A stretch of 64,000 nt of DNA from Rhytidiadelphus loreus (GCA_947034895.1 OX344761.1:82167839-82231838), one strand, 5' to 3'; shown: positions 37,086 to 50,900, counted from the first letter of the stretch. Numbers and translations are program-made. Notes: generated by a model from the sequence alone, not told the origin.

Positions 37086-38937
37086 GGATTTTTTGCCTAA
37101 ATGCCCGAAGCACCCAAATTTGGTGTTGGCAAAACTTCGAAGTCAAATAAAACCTAACCAAATTGCTATTTTTAGTAGTATCCAAGTTGCTATTTTTAGG
37201 AAGTTCTTCTTGAAGTCTAGTTTTAGCATCAATAGTCTATTCTTAAAAATAAATGATAGTGATTTATCGTTCCAAGACTTTGTGCAAGGGTACCCATTGC
37301 AATCTTAACTTCTTGTAGCATTGAGAGCTTTTGGAAATGTGCCTCGAAAACACAACAAGATCTTGGAGAAAACATCACATTCAAATTTGAAATTTAATTA
37401 AAAGAAAAATATGGAGTATACTTTTAAAAGCCATAAATTGTTTGGGGTTATACATGTTAGGCAATTCAACCTCATGTTTTTTGGGTCTAAATTTTTTTTA
37501 ATTTTACTTGTGAAAATTGAAAAGAGGATTGGAAGACTTCACATCATTTTTGTAGTTTTAACACCCTTATGTTCAAACATTATAATCTTTTACTCTATAA
37601 GTGATATTGTTGTGTTTTAGCAACCTATGAGATTGCTAACATGTCTTGTTTGAATTTATACGGTTACAATTTTTTGCAAATTGATACACCTAGTCTCCTA
37701 ATAAAAAATGTTGACATTTTGTTCAATAATGCCATAATGCCATTTGAGAGAAAATGGAAAATGTTAAATACTTTAATTTGTAAACTTTGGAGTTAAAAAA
37801 AAAATGAGGGAGTAGTCAATCATGTGTCCAACTAAAAAAAGATTCAAACTAAATAACTAATAGAAAAGAAGTTACAAAATGTGAATTATTTAGGGTTTAA
37901 TTCTAAAGACTTAGAGGAGATTTCATCAATTATGAAGCAATAGAGATTTTTTTTTATTATTTTAGGCTTTGGTAAAGAATTTCCATTGTTTTTATTTCTT
38001 AGACCCTAAAGTAACATACTCTCATTGTCCTTGCTGCAAGGGACAAAATGGATTTTCGATAGGCGCCCATGATCTAATTTTTTACTCAAACTTTTGAAAA
38101 CTTTTTCATAAGAATGATAAAATAGAATTATAGAATGATAGATAAACTTATGAGTTTATTCATAGTACAATTTCTATTCCAATCGGTGCCTAGGAGCAAG
38201 GGGTTAGGGATAGGCCACAAGAACAGAATAACCTCAAACAGGGGAGATCGGGACACTGGGCGGTCCAGGACTCCGGGTAGACAAAAAAATCCACAATAAA
38301 ATGAAATACAAATTTGTATATTTTTTTCTAGTTGCATTATATTTTCTTTTAAATGGGAGGCTTTCATTCATCCCATTTGGATTAGGAATGGAAAAGTTAT
38401 GGATTTTTCTATGGAGCGGGCAATCCTAGCCTCTTCTTTAAATAGATTTGGAGCTTTCACTTCGAATGCTAATAACTTTCAATCCATACGGTCAAACATC
38501 ACAAATTTATGGTCACGTCATCTAAGACAAGTGCAGAACAAGATCCTTTGGTTCGATTAAAAAAAAAATTGGAAAATTTAATTCATAGGTGAACATAGCA
38601 AAAGGGGTGGTTTAGGGTGGTTTGGGCCAAAAAATGGACTTCAGACTTTAGGGCAACACCCAAAATAAAGATAGAACACTCTTTTACCTACCATCTAAGC
38701 ATACAAGCTTCTTCTATACTATTACAAAAAGGTACAATAGATTACAAAAATAGACAAAGGCGAAGCAACAATACACAAGGTGGAAAGAAAACGATAAATG
38801 TACATACTTTATAAATCCGCTGAAGTACATAGTAAACTAATAAAGACTTTATATAATTACATATGTTTGCTTTGTACAACTTCCGGTATTTAATTCTATA
38901 CATCTATCTAGTTATACACAATCTAGTCCAAAACTAT
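37086..38937. other. AT-rich stretch without genes
   Basis: Contains a piggyBac-like family fragment in inverted sense at about 38010-38610 (GGGACAAAATGG, CAATCGGTGCC). Nothing else was recognised. Confidence 0.4.
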
Positions 38938-41172
38938 CTATTCTACTTCTTCGATTACAACGCCTCGTGCTATGCTGTTTCTCAAAAACTGTTGCAATTC
39001 TCGTCGCGATTGCAAAGTCGTCAATAGCTGAAATGCGTCGATGTCGTATCTATTATGTAAGTGGGAATAAATGGCACTCACGAGAGCTGGCTCATGGAAG
39101 GTATTGTCTTCAATGTACGTCATTTGTTCCTCAAAACTCAGTTCACCCTCAAATCTGACTGGCGCGCCTTGAGAGTTAAACATGATGCGCTGTGGATGTG
39201 GCGCACGCACAAAAATGGAGCGGTCTTGGTCCCAATGTCCACCCGCAATCTGACCAAAATATAGTCGACGCCCTGGATCACCCTCTCCAAAAACCCTTTT
39301 GATCACCTCTGTCACTTGGGCATCACTCTGCCAATGTATCTCAACGACCGTTCCTGCCGGGAGGTGTCGGTTGTCGTGGCCCCACTTCCAAAGCCATGTC
39401 ACGTCTGAACCCCAATGTACTCTATTACCGAGGCCCGGTAAATTTTCTTCATTGTACTCGTACGCTGCAGGCATGTGGTCTTGAAGGCCAAACGTTTTGT
39501 ACAGTCGTGCATGAAATGGAGCTCTACATTGCGCACATCTCTTTATGGTGACCATGTGAGGAATGAGACACCTGGGGTGGTATAGATGGCCACATGTACC
39601 AAGATTCCATCCACCTTCTGGGCCAAACGGTTCTTGGCAAATTATACATGTTGTTCCATCTTGTACAAAAGCTGGAACGGACGGCCACACTAGTGGTGTA
39701 ATGCCATCGCGGTTGGGTGGCCCGTACCGTTGGCGCTCGATATTGTATTGGAATTCCAAGTCTGCACGGGAATTCCAATCGATGCTTGAATTCTCGGCGA
39801 ACACTGGCAAATCGTCGGTGAACATTTCTTCCACCCGAGGCCATGAGGTCAAGCCAAAATAACGTTGACCGCCATCATTGAATTCCGCAGCCACTCTCCT
39901 CACTTCACGCTGCATTTGCTCAGCCTCGTTTAGCGCCATGCTGCATGCCAACTTCATGTTGCACATTTGAAGCAGCATCTGTTCCTTCTGAGGATTGTGG
40001 ACCAACCGCATGTTTTGAGCACTCATTGCGGTCATGGTCTGTTCCATGTCAGTTTGAGCTGCAGTCAACACCGCCACATCTGCCTCAGCGTTGTTGGCAC
40101 GGAGTTCCAAAGCACGCATGGCGCTTGTTAATTCTTCCATGCTTGTGCGAGTACTTCCAACCTCTGCTTCAGCCTACTTAGCACGTGCACGCATAATATC
40201 CAACGAGGCACTTTCTGCACTTGGAAAAATGGCCCGTGGTCGTACCACAAACTCAGGTGTATTGCTCGGGCCTGCTCTGTCTTCGTCTGCCCCGTATGTA
40301 GCACGTTCCACTACAACATCGAGTGGTGGAACTGAGTCTGTGCTGAACCGCCTGTTGCGCTCTACAAGCTCTGCTTCACGTGCGATGAGGCGCACGTTTT
40401 CATCTACAAGGGCCCGCATCCTTGCACTTTGAACTTCAAACTCTGCTGCATGAAGTCGTAGCGCTTCTTCTTTTTCCGCTTGCAGTGTTTGTACTAATTG
40501 GCGCAAGCGAATAAGTTCTTCACTGTCAGCTTGGGCTCCACCAATCACATTTTGTTGGTTGACATTTGCACCGCTGCTTTGACCAACTTCTACTTCCATC
40601 AACTCCGTCCTTGGCTGCTCCACGGGTGGAACCACATCCATTTGCACATTTTGAATAGCAAGCAATGGCATGGCAGGAATTTGTGCATTGTCCAGTGGCA
40701 CGGCAGGATTTGTTGGAATGTGGCGAGTTCTATTTGGAAACTTGTTGTCCCGCTGTCTGCCCCAAAAGCTTCTCCAATCCACATCCTTGCCAAGAAAAAC
40801 CTCCGCATATGCCATTTGGTACAATGAAAGTGTCCCGTCCTTCTTCGATCTTGAACCCCAAAGTGCCAATGACACTTCAATCATCCTCTTCTTGAAGTGC
40901 GGATGGGTGCACTGGTCAATATTCACCACGCCAGATTTCACGTGCACCTCGTACCGGTCGTGTGGCCAATGGCGGTTGATGTGGGCCCAATCTACAAACC
41001 GCCGACATGTCGCTCTTGTCCATGGTGATTCTGCCTCCAACCACCCAGGCTGTGCCATAATCGTCGGGGCATTAAGTGTGCCCCAATCCAAAGTTGCTCT
41101 ATTTCCTCTCTTCTTTCTACCGCTTCCCTCACCTCCAGGTCCCTCACCTCCTGCTACATCCTCTGCATCCAT
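38938..41172 (-). pseudogene. Cargo gene: novel N-terminal domain, coiled coil and RING-H2 finger (one stop codon)
   Basis: Start ATG at 41172 (MDAEDVAGGEG); 745 codons to 38938. Residues about 30-160 hold a Trp-rich domain (PWTRATCRRFVDWAHINRHW, later YAEVFLGKDVDW) shared with the genes at 55634 and 60167. I do not recognise this domain. A coiled coil spans about 220-420. A RING-H2 finger (CIIC, CGHLYHPRC, CAQC) lies near 504-550. A C-terminal domain of about 190 residues follows. RING-H2 proteins are usually E3 ubiquitin ligases; that role is inferred. TAG at 40174-40176 interrupts the frame at RARAK*AEAEV; the frame is open on both sides, so this is a recent nonsense change. A TATA motif (TATAAG, complement of 41379-41384) and a GC-rich array lie upstream. 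Confidence 0.75.
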
Positions 41173-41439
41173 TCTTGATACCTGCACAATGACACACACG
41201 ATACTGTATGCGAATACAATGACAATTTGCTTTGCCTTTTGTTGCGTGAAGGCAACTGAAATGTGGCAAAACAATGTCAAATGTATAACACTTCCCCTCA
41301 AATTGCAATGCGAAGCTTTCTCAAGCTAGGACAGTGCAATTCAAAAGAGGAAGCAAGGGCAAATGTGAAAAAATGTCACTTATACCCCCCAGTTACCGAC
41401 CCGGTTAGCAAGGGTAATTAACACCTAATCAGCCCGTCC

Positions 41440-41975
41440 CCCCCCAAATCCAGACCGTCCACGGCGGGGGACAGCCCTGGAATGGACGGCCGATCCGTCC
41501 ACGGACGTCCGGCCTCGGGTCGGAACGCCGTCAACGGGTTCGGGGTGCCGTCTCCAGGTTCGGGGAATGATTACACCGCCGCCCGAGAGTTCGACGGACG
41601 GCCTTTCCGTCCTCTAGACGAGCTGCCCGTCCCCTCGACGGCCTTTCCGTGGAAGGGGACGGGTTTTCCGTCCCCTCGACGGCCTGGGTGTGGGAGGGGA
41701 CGGGCATTCCGTCCCCTGGACAGCCTGCCCGTCCCCTGGACGGCCTGGATGTGGGAGGGGACGGGCATTCCGTCCCCTGGACGGCCTGGATGTGGTCCTG
41801 GACGGGCTTTCCGTCCCCTAGACGGCCTACCCGTCTCTTCGACGGAAAGCCCGTCCAGGAGGATGGTCTGCCCGTATCCTCGACGGCCTATCCCTGGTCG
41901 GGAACGACTTGCCCATCCTCGCGACGGCCTGTTCGTGGTCTGGGACGGCCTTTCCGTCCTTTGGACGGCCCTTCA
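41440..41975. repeat. GC-rich minisatellite array upstream of the RING gene
   Basis: Degenerate units of about 20 bp around GACGGCCTTTCCGTCCCCT. The array ends in a T-run at 41988. It lies about 60 bp upstream of the TATA motif of the minus-strand gene. Confidence 0.8.
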
Positions 41976-44240
41976 CAATATATAATTTTTTTTTTTTTTT
42001 TTTTAAATTGGTTCAGGGTGGAAGTTCTGACAAAATCACGTTAAATAGAAAAGTAATTTTCAGATTTTCAATTTTTCACCATGTGTATATATCACAAGGA
42101 CAATGACATTAGAATTCATCATAGTGTAAACTTAATTTCCATTTCATGATATATTTGTTTTGTACTCAATGTAGTAGACATTAAAAACACATTCGAAGTT
42201 CAAATCGCAATAATGAAATTTCAATTTAGGGTTGTGTTGGGGGATTTTACATAAAATAGGAACTAGAGAAAAGGACCTTTTGTTTGATAGTTAGACTCAA
42301 ACTCCCAAAATATCAATTTTGGGGAGAAATCTTAGATTTAGAGTAAGGAGCAACAACTTCCTAAAATACACTAAAGGAGCATATTTTTATTTTTTTATTT
42401 TTTCTAAACTTGGAATTACTTGGAGGCAAATATTGGAAAGACTACAAAATCAATTGGATACACTTTGTAATTCAACATGGTAGGTCCCAAGAAAATGAAA
42501 TGAACGCTTCCAACTTCTTTCCATGTCATTGAAGTGATTGAACTGCCATTAAATTGGCACTAAATGATGCCGTTGGGTGTTCAGAGGGTGAAGTTTATTG
42601 TAAATATCTTGCAATCTACAATTCTACATAGGTCAAGTTTGTGAAATTTCTTCCGATCAATTGAACACTAGTCTAGTACTCTAGTATGAGATCCTACATG
42701 CTACAAGCAAAGGTGCACCTTAGAGGCCTAAACACATTTTTTTTTTTTTTTAATTCTTTGCTATAGAAAATTAGAAATGGCAATTTATTCAGATTTAGTA
42801 TGGAAAAGACTCAAAAGAGGCCTTGCGACTTCAGATAGTTTAGTGACTAACATACGATACTACATAAGCAATTAATAAACAATCCATAAGAAAAACTATA
42901 GTAATTCACCGCTAGTTGTTTTATAATTTAGAAGCCATAAAAAAAATATAGGCACCACAAAAATGTCAAGTTCATGTACTCAATGTTGCATTTTGATTTT
43001 GAGAATAAAAATAAAAGGCAAATGCCATATGTTATTATGTTATTGTTTTAGAGTTTCCCTTTGTGTGGAAGACTACATGGAACATTAGAATCCATTCGTC
43101 CTTTTTTTTCCTTTATCTTACGGACTTACACCAATCCTCTCTTATTTGTCATAGTTACATAAACTTGAACATCAAATTCTCTTAAAATTGCAACAACGTC
43201 TAGGGTTTAGGGTTTAGGGTTTAGGGTTTAGGGTTTAGGGTATAAGCCTATAGGATTTACTTCAAAACCTAGGTTGGACCGGATACTACGAAACATGTCC
43301 TTCATTTCGGTAGTTGGCATTACAAGTGCAAAACTCATTCAAGATGTAGTCTTTGAAGTTTGAATTGGAAAAAAATAGATTAATGATTTAAATTCAAAGT
43401 TTTAGAAAACATATTGAAGACACCAAAAAATGGCATAACAATATCTGTAAAAGGTAAAACATTCTTAAGTATAGATGTATAGGGCTACATTTTTTTTATG
43501 TAGTGTATGAATGGAAAGAAGAAACAATGTTTTACATGAATCAATGTTTTACATGAATCAATGATATGCATATGACATATGTTGTTTAGGAGGTCTTTCA
43601 CTTATTTGATAATTAACCATTTTAGAGTATTAATCTTACTACCTTTAACTAGAGCATTTAGAGGGTTGTTTTTGTCTTGGTCTTTGTATATTTGATCCGT
43701 TCTCAGTAAGTTATTGAATGTTTGTACGATTGAGACTTTGAATTGAGTATACTAGTATAGACAGGGTTTAAAATTCAACAAAATACTAAATTGTCATGTG
43801 CACTTACATGCAAGGAAGGATGGAATCAAAATACAATAATTCCAAAGGTGAAATTGTTCTACGTATAATTGATAAAATTCATTTGAATTCAAATTTGAGC
43901 CCTACAGATTATAAATTATTTTAAGGGATTGCGAGATTTTGAGGTTTTGGGAATAAAAACATTGCCCAATGCCAACGACTTTTGTGAAAATGGGTGCAAT
44001 TAGAATCAATAGAATGAATCAAATGTTAACATGAACATCCAAATAGAACATTAAAGGACCGACATTAAAAAGTTTTCAATTTGACCTTTGGTGATTTTTT
44101 TCTATGTATCTCCCATTATTTACGTGCAACAAAATAGAATTCCATTCTAAATGAGCAGTAAACCTCGTTTTCAGCATTTGAATGTCATCCCTGGTATTTA
44201 TTTGTCCTCTAATTGAAACAAATAAATACATTCAGTTAGC
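41976..44240. other. AT-rich spacer between two divergent cargo genes
   Basis: No gene was recognised. It holds the interstitial telomere-type repeat. Confidence 0.4.
43200..43241. repeat. Interstitial plant telomere repeat (TTTAGGG)n
   Basis: About six head-to-tail copies of TTTAGGG inside the giant hAT. Confidence 0.95.
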
Positions 44241-44384
44241 ACTCCTAAACTACCCGCCCCCGTAGACTAATGCCCGATTGAGAGGAAGGACACCTGTCCT
44301 GACAAGTCCGAGAGTGCCGAACCACATAAATGAAAAATTCGTGGAACAAGGATTAGAAATGAATTCCACTTGTTCGAACGTCCC

Positions 44385-44705
44385 GCTTGACGACCTTTCC
44401 GCCCTCTCGACGGCCTTCCCTTCCTCTCGACGGCCTGTCCGTCCTCTCGACGGGCTTTCCGTCTCTCGAGATTCAGATTGTCCTCTCGACGACCTGTGCC
44501 GTCTCTCGAAAGTCTTCACGTCCTCTGGACGGCCTGGCCCGCTGGACGGCTGGTCCGTGGGGGGGGACGGCGTGGACGTCCTCTGGACGCCCAGGGTTTA
44601 GGCTGGACGGTCTCAGCCCCTGCACAGCCGTCCGTCCTCTCGACGGCTGGTCCGTGAGTTGGACGGCCCTGGACGCCCTGTCCGTCCTCTCGACGGCCTT
44701 TCCGT
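44385..44705. repeat. GC-rich minisatellite array upstream of the kinase gene
   Basis: Units around CCTCTCGACGGCCTTTCCGT, similar to those at 41440-41975. The array ends 15 bp before the TATA box. Confidence 0.8.
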
Positions 44706-44719
44706 CGACGTGAAATGGG

Positions 44720-44727
44720 TATATAAA
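44720..44727 (+). promoter_or_regulatory. TATA box of the kinase gene
   Basis: TATATAAA lies just after the GC-rich array and about 200 bp before the ATG at 44929. Confidence 0.6.
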
Positions 44728-44928
44728 GACTGTTTTTAGGGTACTTTCGCCACAGTCTCTCCTGCTCTGACGGTGCTCTCTTGTCTTGGATTGGTTGCAA
44801 TCCTTGCTTGCGAGCGCGGGTGCTGGGTAGAGGCTGGTTTGAGGAATAAGGGGGGCGGTTTTTCACTTTGTGGAAGCCGAATTCCTAATTCCTATCATTT
44901 TGATTATTTGTTACTTGTTACTGTCACG

Positions 44929-46608
44929 ATGGCTGGTCGAGATTTCTCAAAGAGAAAAGTTGATGATTGGTACACAGGTATTGGAAATGCACTGATGATG
45001 GACCCGGATGCAGAATCACCAGAGCCCGTTTCAGAGGCCGTAGTTGCTGAAGGGTCCGTAGCTGCAGAAGGGGCCACAGCTGCTGGGGGGGGCGGAGAGT
45101 CTTCGAAGGGGAAAAAACAACAACGAAGGAGGCACAAGTCTACAAATCTGGAGAAGTGGCCAAGCAAGGGTGCAACGCGAAAATTGCATGAAGTGGCGTT
45201 GGATTTTTTTGAGCAGTATTCGATTTTGCAGTTGAACACAACATACGTCTCGCGCGGATTACAGGGAGTGGATGTCATAAAACAAAAGTTCCACCACATG
45301 TTTTGGACAACAATGAGCGCGGATGAGTGGCATGAAGACCGCACGAAAGAATGCTTCGATCATTGGTTGGAGTCACAAGTGCAAACGTGTATCTTCAACC
45401 TTGCCCAAGTTGCGGAAAAAATAAAAGGCTTTCAGAAGAGTGTAGTGCCCAAACAACAAGCATTGAATTTGTTGCACAAGAAGGTGTATTGGTGGCATGA
45501 AGCAATGCGTGGACTGTCTTCAAACAACATCTGTTCCGCTCCGTGGTTTCAACGAAGTCAAAATTTGGCCTTTGGTCAACAGGCTGCAGGAGGAGTGGTT
45601 TTTCTTGAATGCGGAGTGGTGGTGGTTCCTTTGTCTGGCCATAGCAAACAAGGGGGGCATGGGAGGGTGCGCAAAGTATGTGTTCAAAATTCAAAACATA
45701 TTCCGGAGAATATGGAATTAGCTGGGAAATCAGCTTTGCGCGTGGATGAATTGAAGAAGTCCAGGGAGAAGTTGTCCATCGAGGCATTGGTATGTCCATG
45801 CGAGCATCCAGGGGTCATCAAATTCTTTGCTATAAATGATATGACCATGGAGTGTTATTCGCAGTGGTGGAATGGCGGTACTCTCGGCGCCATGTTTACA
45901 CTGGATGAGAAGAACCGAGATCCAGATGAAATTGGAGAGGTGGCTTACGATGCAACTCCACAAACAATGCAAGCCATGAAACGCCTCATGGCATATAGAC
46001 GCAAGCGCACTGAACTTGCGTGGGCAATGATTTGCATTGTGGATGCAGTGCAACAATGCTCTGTATTGCACAACGACATCACACCGGAGAACATTATGCT
46101 TCATTTTCCGAATGATGATGGCAGAACCGTGTGGATTGGTCTATGTGATTGGGGAATGGGTAGCCGCATCAACGAAGAAACCCCTTCTCTTTACCAATTC
46201 AATTGTCCAAGGAAGTTGCAGGCAACCCGAGCGCAACGTTGGTGGGTGGCTCCTAAGTTGATGTACTTGACTGGAGAGACAGGAACTTCATCATCTCCTA
46301 CTCGCAGGGTTAAGCCACCGTGTGTTAGTATACACACAGATGGATACTCCATAGGCAAATTGGCTATGAAGGTATGGAAAAAAGATCGCGGAAATCTAGA
46401 GATGATTCCGGACCATACGGCATTTGGTGCATTTCAAACCATGTTGGGTGAATTGTGCAAGGTGGAGCCACTACAACGACGCTCGGTGACATACGTCATG
46501 CAACGTCTAAGTGGTGCTCCAACGTTTTGGACACCAGCTGTGGATTGCTATCGCGAGGCTCGCAAAGAACAAGACCTTCAAGAAGAGCAGGCGCGCAATG
46601 AAGATTAG
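44929..46608 (+). CDS. Cargo protein-kinase-like gene, intact single exon
   Basis: 559 residues from MAGRDFSKRKVDDW. An in-frame ATG at 44773 gives a longer product, but the sequence between looks like leader, so I prefer 44929. An N-terminal Ala/Gly/Glu tract and basic stretch (KGKKQQRRRHKS) come first, then an unidentified helical region (about 70-230), then a kinase domain: G-loop-like GGHGRVRKV (about 243), catalytic loop HNDITPENIML (about 380, Arg of HRD replaced by Asn), DWG in place of DFG (about 406), and VAPKLM in place of APE. The Asp and Asn expected for catalysis and Mg binding are present, so activity is possible. The frame has no lesion, unlike the transposase beside it. It ends with TAG. 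Confidence 0.85.
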   Translation: MAGRDFSKRKVDDWYTGIGNALMMDPDAESPEPVSEAVVAEGSVAAEGATAAGGGGESSKGKKQQRRRHKSTNLEKWPSKGATRKLHEVALDFFEQYSILQLNTTYVSRGLQGVDVIKQKFHHMFWTTMSADEWHEDRTKECFDHWLESQVQTCIFNLAQVAEKIKGFQKSVVPKQQALNLLHKKVYWWHEAMRGLSSNNICSAPWFQRSQNLAFGQQAAGGVVFLECGVVVVPLSGHSKQGGHGRVRKVCVQNSKHIPENMELAGKSALRVDELKKSREKLSIEALVCPCEHPGVIKFFAINDMTMECYSQWWNGGTLGAMFTLDEKNRDPDEIGEVAYDATPQTMQAMKRLMAYRRKRTELAWAMICIVDAVQQCSVLHNDITPENIMLHFPNDDGRTVWIGLCDWGMGSRINEETPSLYQFNCPRKLQATRAQRWWVAPKLMYLTGETGTSSSPTRRVKPPCVSIHTDGYSIGKLAMKVWKKDRGNLEMIPDHTAFGAFQTMLGELCKVEPLQRRSVTYVMQRLSGAPTFWTPAVDCYREARKEQDLQEEQARNED

Positions 46609-47958
46609 ATAATAGTGTATTACCATATAGTTGCAAAGTTAGTGTTTACTTAGCACATGCGGTTATTATAATGTAGGCTTGAGGACATACGTAGCAATGT
46701 AGCACACTTTGTGGCTTCAATGCATTTTGTACTCATTTTGGTTTATATAAAGATATAAAAGTATTTTACCAAAACATTGAGTTGTAAAGAACTTATTGTC
46801 TTTCCTAACTTTATCATTTAAATTGAGTTTAAACAAAAATCTTATATCTTTAGTACTAAAAACTCTAAATTGTACATCATTATAAGAAATTCCAATTAGT
46901 TTTGTGCACAATTGTAATTGTCATCATTTTTGTTGCACTTCGTGCCATAAATAAGTAAAAATAGAAAAAACAACTCACGAGATTCTAAATTTTTAGTTTT
47001 TTACAAGAGGTCCAAATATCAATAGAGATTTCTAGTTGAACCAATTTTCAATTGGTTATTTTAGTTTTCACACCCGAAACTAATAAACAACCACAAAGAC
47101 GGGCTTGAAGTCAAATTTCACTATCAAACCAAATTTATATTTTTATTGAAAATCAGCATAATATTTTAATATTTCTCCCCACTCATAAGAATTTATTTTA
47201 AATTTATTTTATTTTTTTCAGCAAAATTAATGGAAAAATGAATTTATTGTGATTTTATAAAGCTAAACGTGGAAATCAAATTTTATCAATTAGAATATGT
47301 ATCAGAATAACCGGAAACTCTTACCATAAAGTCATAAACAAAGGAATGAATGAAAAACATAGTTTTAGAATTTTAATTTAAATTAAATTTGAAAAAAAGA
47401 AAACATACATGAAAAAAACACCAGACTATCAGATTGTGTTATTTGGATTTTAACACATGGAGTTTTCAATTGCAATAACTCTTTCAAATTTAGACCTCGA
47501 TTCTTTCGTATTCACAAAAAAAAATTCAAAAACAATATTGCTCCAAACTCCAGAGGCCTAATTTTCCATAAATCGTAGTGAAAGTTAATTTGAAATTGCA
47601 AAGCCCGCATTCAGAAAACTAGTTCTTCCAAGTTTGAATGCTAATATCTTTCAATCTATTCGGTCAAACTTCATGAAATTTTTTCCACGTGATAAAAAAC
47701 ATGTGAAGTACAAGATCTTACGGTTAGATGTTGTAAAAAAACTTTTTTTCCACTTGTTGAGGCAAATGCAAGAGAAAAAACAGTTTTGCGTCCCTTTTTG
47801 TGTAATGACTTTGGGACTGTAGGGGTAAATAGTTCCATGAGAATGAAAGGAACAAAAGTCATATTTCATATTAATGCTGATTTCAATATGCAAGGTATTG
47901 AGCCTCTAAAAAATTTGCATTTGAAAATGTGAAGACCCTATTGTCATTTCAAAAACAT
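46609..47958. other. AT-rich spacer
   Basis: Holds a piggyBac-like family fragment (about 47590-47830, inverted sense). No gene seen. Confidence 0.4.
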
Positions 47959-50900
47959 TCAACATCTTCCATGCCTAAGAATGCGCACAGAAGTATTTGC
48001 ATTTGCTTCTTGTACTATTGGTTCATTACCACCAATTTCTTCGAGTGGACCTTGTCGAGGCACCGGCCCCCTGTAATCACTATCTCCTGGAACCTCACCA
48101 TCTTCACCTATAGTACCACCGATGGATGCACCATCATCATTGGAATGATTGGATGGTACACTATCACTTTCGCTGGAGGCCTCATCATTGCGGTTTCGTT
48201 GTGGTCGAGCTATAGAAGACAACGTCCGAAGAGGTCGTTGGCCCGTTGCGTCCATAATGCCATCTGTATTGGGCCCTCCCGTTTGAACTTCTCTTAAAAA
48301 TGGTTGGGAAGCCGCTTCTTCCCTCCTCAGCCTTCTACGTGCTCTAGTATTCACACGTTCACTGGTAGTACCTTGTGGTCGGGGACGCTTCCCTCGATTA
48401 TTGGCATGTATAGGTGGCCGCAATAAATTCGTATTTCTAGTCACACGTTGTGACACCATACCAGCCAATCGTGTACCTACCAACAAAGTTGGTTCGTGTG
48501 GACGAACTTCGGAACTAGACGGCCTTGATGAACTTTGGATTTGTAGATTTTCCAATACTGGCATCTGCCGTTGTGCAACCGAGACTCGATTTGGAGGGGG
48601 CATATGTGCTTCTCCACCTTGAGGGGGCCCTTCTCTACGAGTGGTCCTCATGGGCAAGGACGGTGGTACTACTACTTCTTCTTCACGTCCTCTTCCAACG
48701 TCAACCCCATCTCTGTCTATTGTGGCATCAATTTGTACATCCATAGGGTCTGGACTTAGTGGTCTCGGTGCCACAACGTCCTCATTTGTATTGCCCCCAC
48801 TTGGCCCAGCATTCCACGTTTGTGGCATTCGTGGTGAACTTCCTTGATGTCCCTCGGAGGCATTGTCGTTATTATCCCCCTCTTCAAAGTCAAATACAGA
48901 TGCATCAATTAGAGGACGCACTCCTCCAAACCCACCAAATCTATCAAACGGTGGCTCGTCATCGTCATTGGAACTATCATCTGAATCGTCATCATCTGGA
49001 TCAGAGCGAACCGAACCACGGTCTAGACCATCAGATTCATCTGTCATGGAATCCTCTGACATCATGTTTTCAGTGTACCACCTTGTCGGATTTGCTGCAG
49101 CCCTTTCTCTTAGAGTCTTGGAATTGGTATAAATGTAAACCAATTCCTCAGCACGCTCAGATGTCAATCTATTGCGTGATTTGTTGTGGACAAACGAATA
49201 CATGCTCCAATTGCGTTCACATGACAATGCAGAACACACTTGTGCGAGGATCTTTTTGGCAATTGGTGCAAGTGTACGAGCACCGGCTCCGAGAAGGTCC
49301 CACCATTCGTGAGGCTGCAAGTTCAAGGTGTTTACATCAGGGAGTCCACTGAAAATGCCTCGCCGATCTCTAAATGCTTGGTACTCAGACAAAGCTGACG
49401 CAAATGCTTGATCTCCAACCACCAATTTGCGCAGAACTCTCAATATGGCTTCTCTTGCCTCATCATCATCCATTAGCAAGACTTTGTCAAGTAAAAAGGG
49501 ATTCAATAGAGCCCCGGCGTAATGCAAATCCGTCCTCAGCATGTCCCAACGCTTGTAGAAATCATCGATGGTGGAAATTGCATACCGTGGCTCTAATGAA
49601 AATGGTGGATCCCTCAAAGATAAAACATGCTTTTCCACCTTTTTCATCACAAGCTATGCCTTGTCCAAGCACGGGTGCTTTCCATCAAACTCTCGAAGAG
49701 CGATCAACACGGGCTCCACTATGTGTACAAAGTTTAAACATCTCCTCCAAAATTCATCCGTTCGTACATATCGTCGCACATCATTAGCTTTTCTTTTCTT
49801 TTCACTGGATGCCAATCTCCGCGTGTACTCATTCCACTGCGGATCGTGGACTATTGATTCTACCGCTTCCCTCACCTCCACCAAACGTTCGATCACGAGG
49901 AACATGGTTGCAAAGCGTGTTTGAACGGGATTTTTCAAAACGTGATTAGGAGAATGTCGTCGAAAGATTACAAGTGGCATGTGATGCGTTCGAATGTATT
50001 TCACAATTGACTTGGCTTTCTTGACCATACTTGTAATCCAATCTTGTTTTCCCCAATCTTCAAGTAGAAGGTCAAGTGCATGTGCTGAACACCCTTGAAA
50101 ATATATGTGTGGAAATCTACGCATTAACAGAGCGCCAGCCGCCAACATGTTTGCTGCATTGTCTGTACAAACTTGTACCACGTTCTGTGCCCCTACCCCG
50201 TCAATGTAATCACCCATGCAATTAGCCACGTAAGTAGCATCTTTGCATTCGCCTGTTGTGTCTATCGATCCAAGAAATACCTCTCCACTTGTACATGCCA
50301 ACATGACATTCATCAATGGTCGATGTGTCACATTATCCCATCCATCAGAGCATATTGTAACGCCATACTTGTGGATTGGTGCCCTTGTCTTCTCTGCTAC
50401 AATTGCTGCCACTTCATCTTTTGTAGATTTTATGAGCTTTGTACGAAGTGCATGGTACGCTGGAGGTTTGTAGCCAACTCTCGATTCCGATGTTGATTTC
50501 ACTGCATCCAGAAAAGCAGGATGCCTCACTACATTGAATGGTATATTGGCTTCATAGAAAAACTTAGCCCACTTCTTGTCTAGTACTTGCTTGTTTGATG
50601 CGTTCATTCCATCTTGTACAGATAATTGCCTAATCGATCGACTATGGGTCAAATTAGGAATGGGCGCCTCCGATGATCGTACTTGAGAGCTTTGGCCCCC
50701 AGTGTTTTCTCCTCCATCATTTGCTGAGATTGAAGCATCAACTTATTGCTCGCTACGTACTACACTTGGTAGTATCGTTGATGGTGATGTCACTTCCACG
50801 TCGCGTCCAGGTCCATGCGAAGTGTCCGTAGGTATATGTCCTCCACAATTCCAAAACATTACCTTCACGGCTGCATTGACTTTAGTGCACGCCCTCACTC

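Noticed and set aside
36700..37100. Trp-Thr-Gly repeat proteins.
   Set aside because: Produced by the GGACGGGCGGG array in several frames.
44773..44928. Upstream ATG extending the kinase by 52 residues.
   Set aside because: The extra part is Cys/Leu-rich without similarity to the rest and lies just after the TATA box, where leader is expected. The ATG at 44929 begins a charged sequence.
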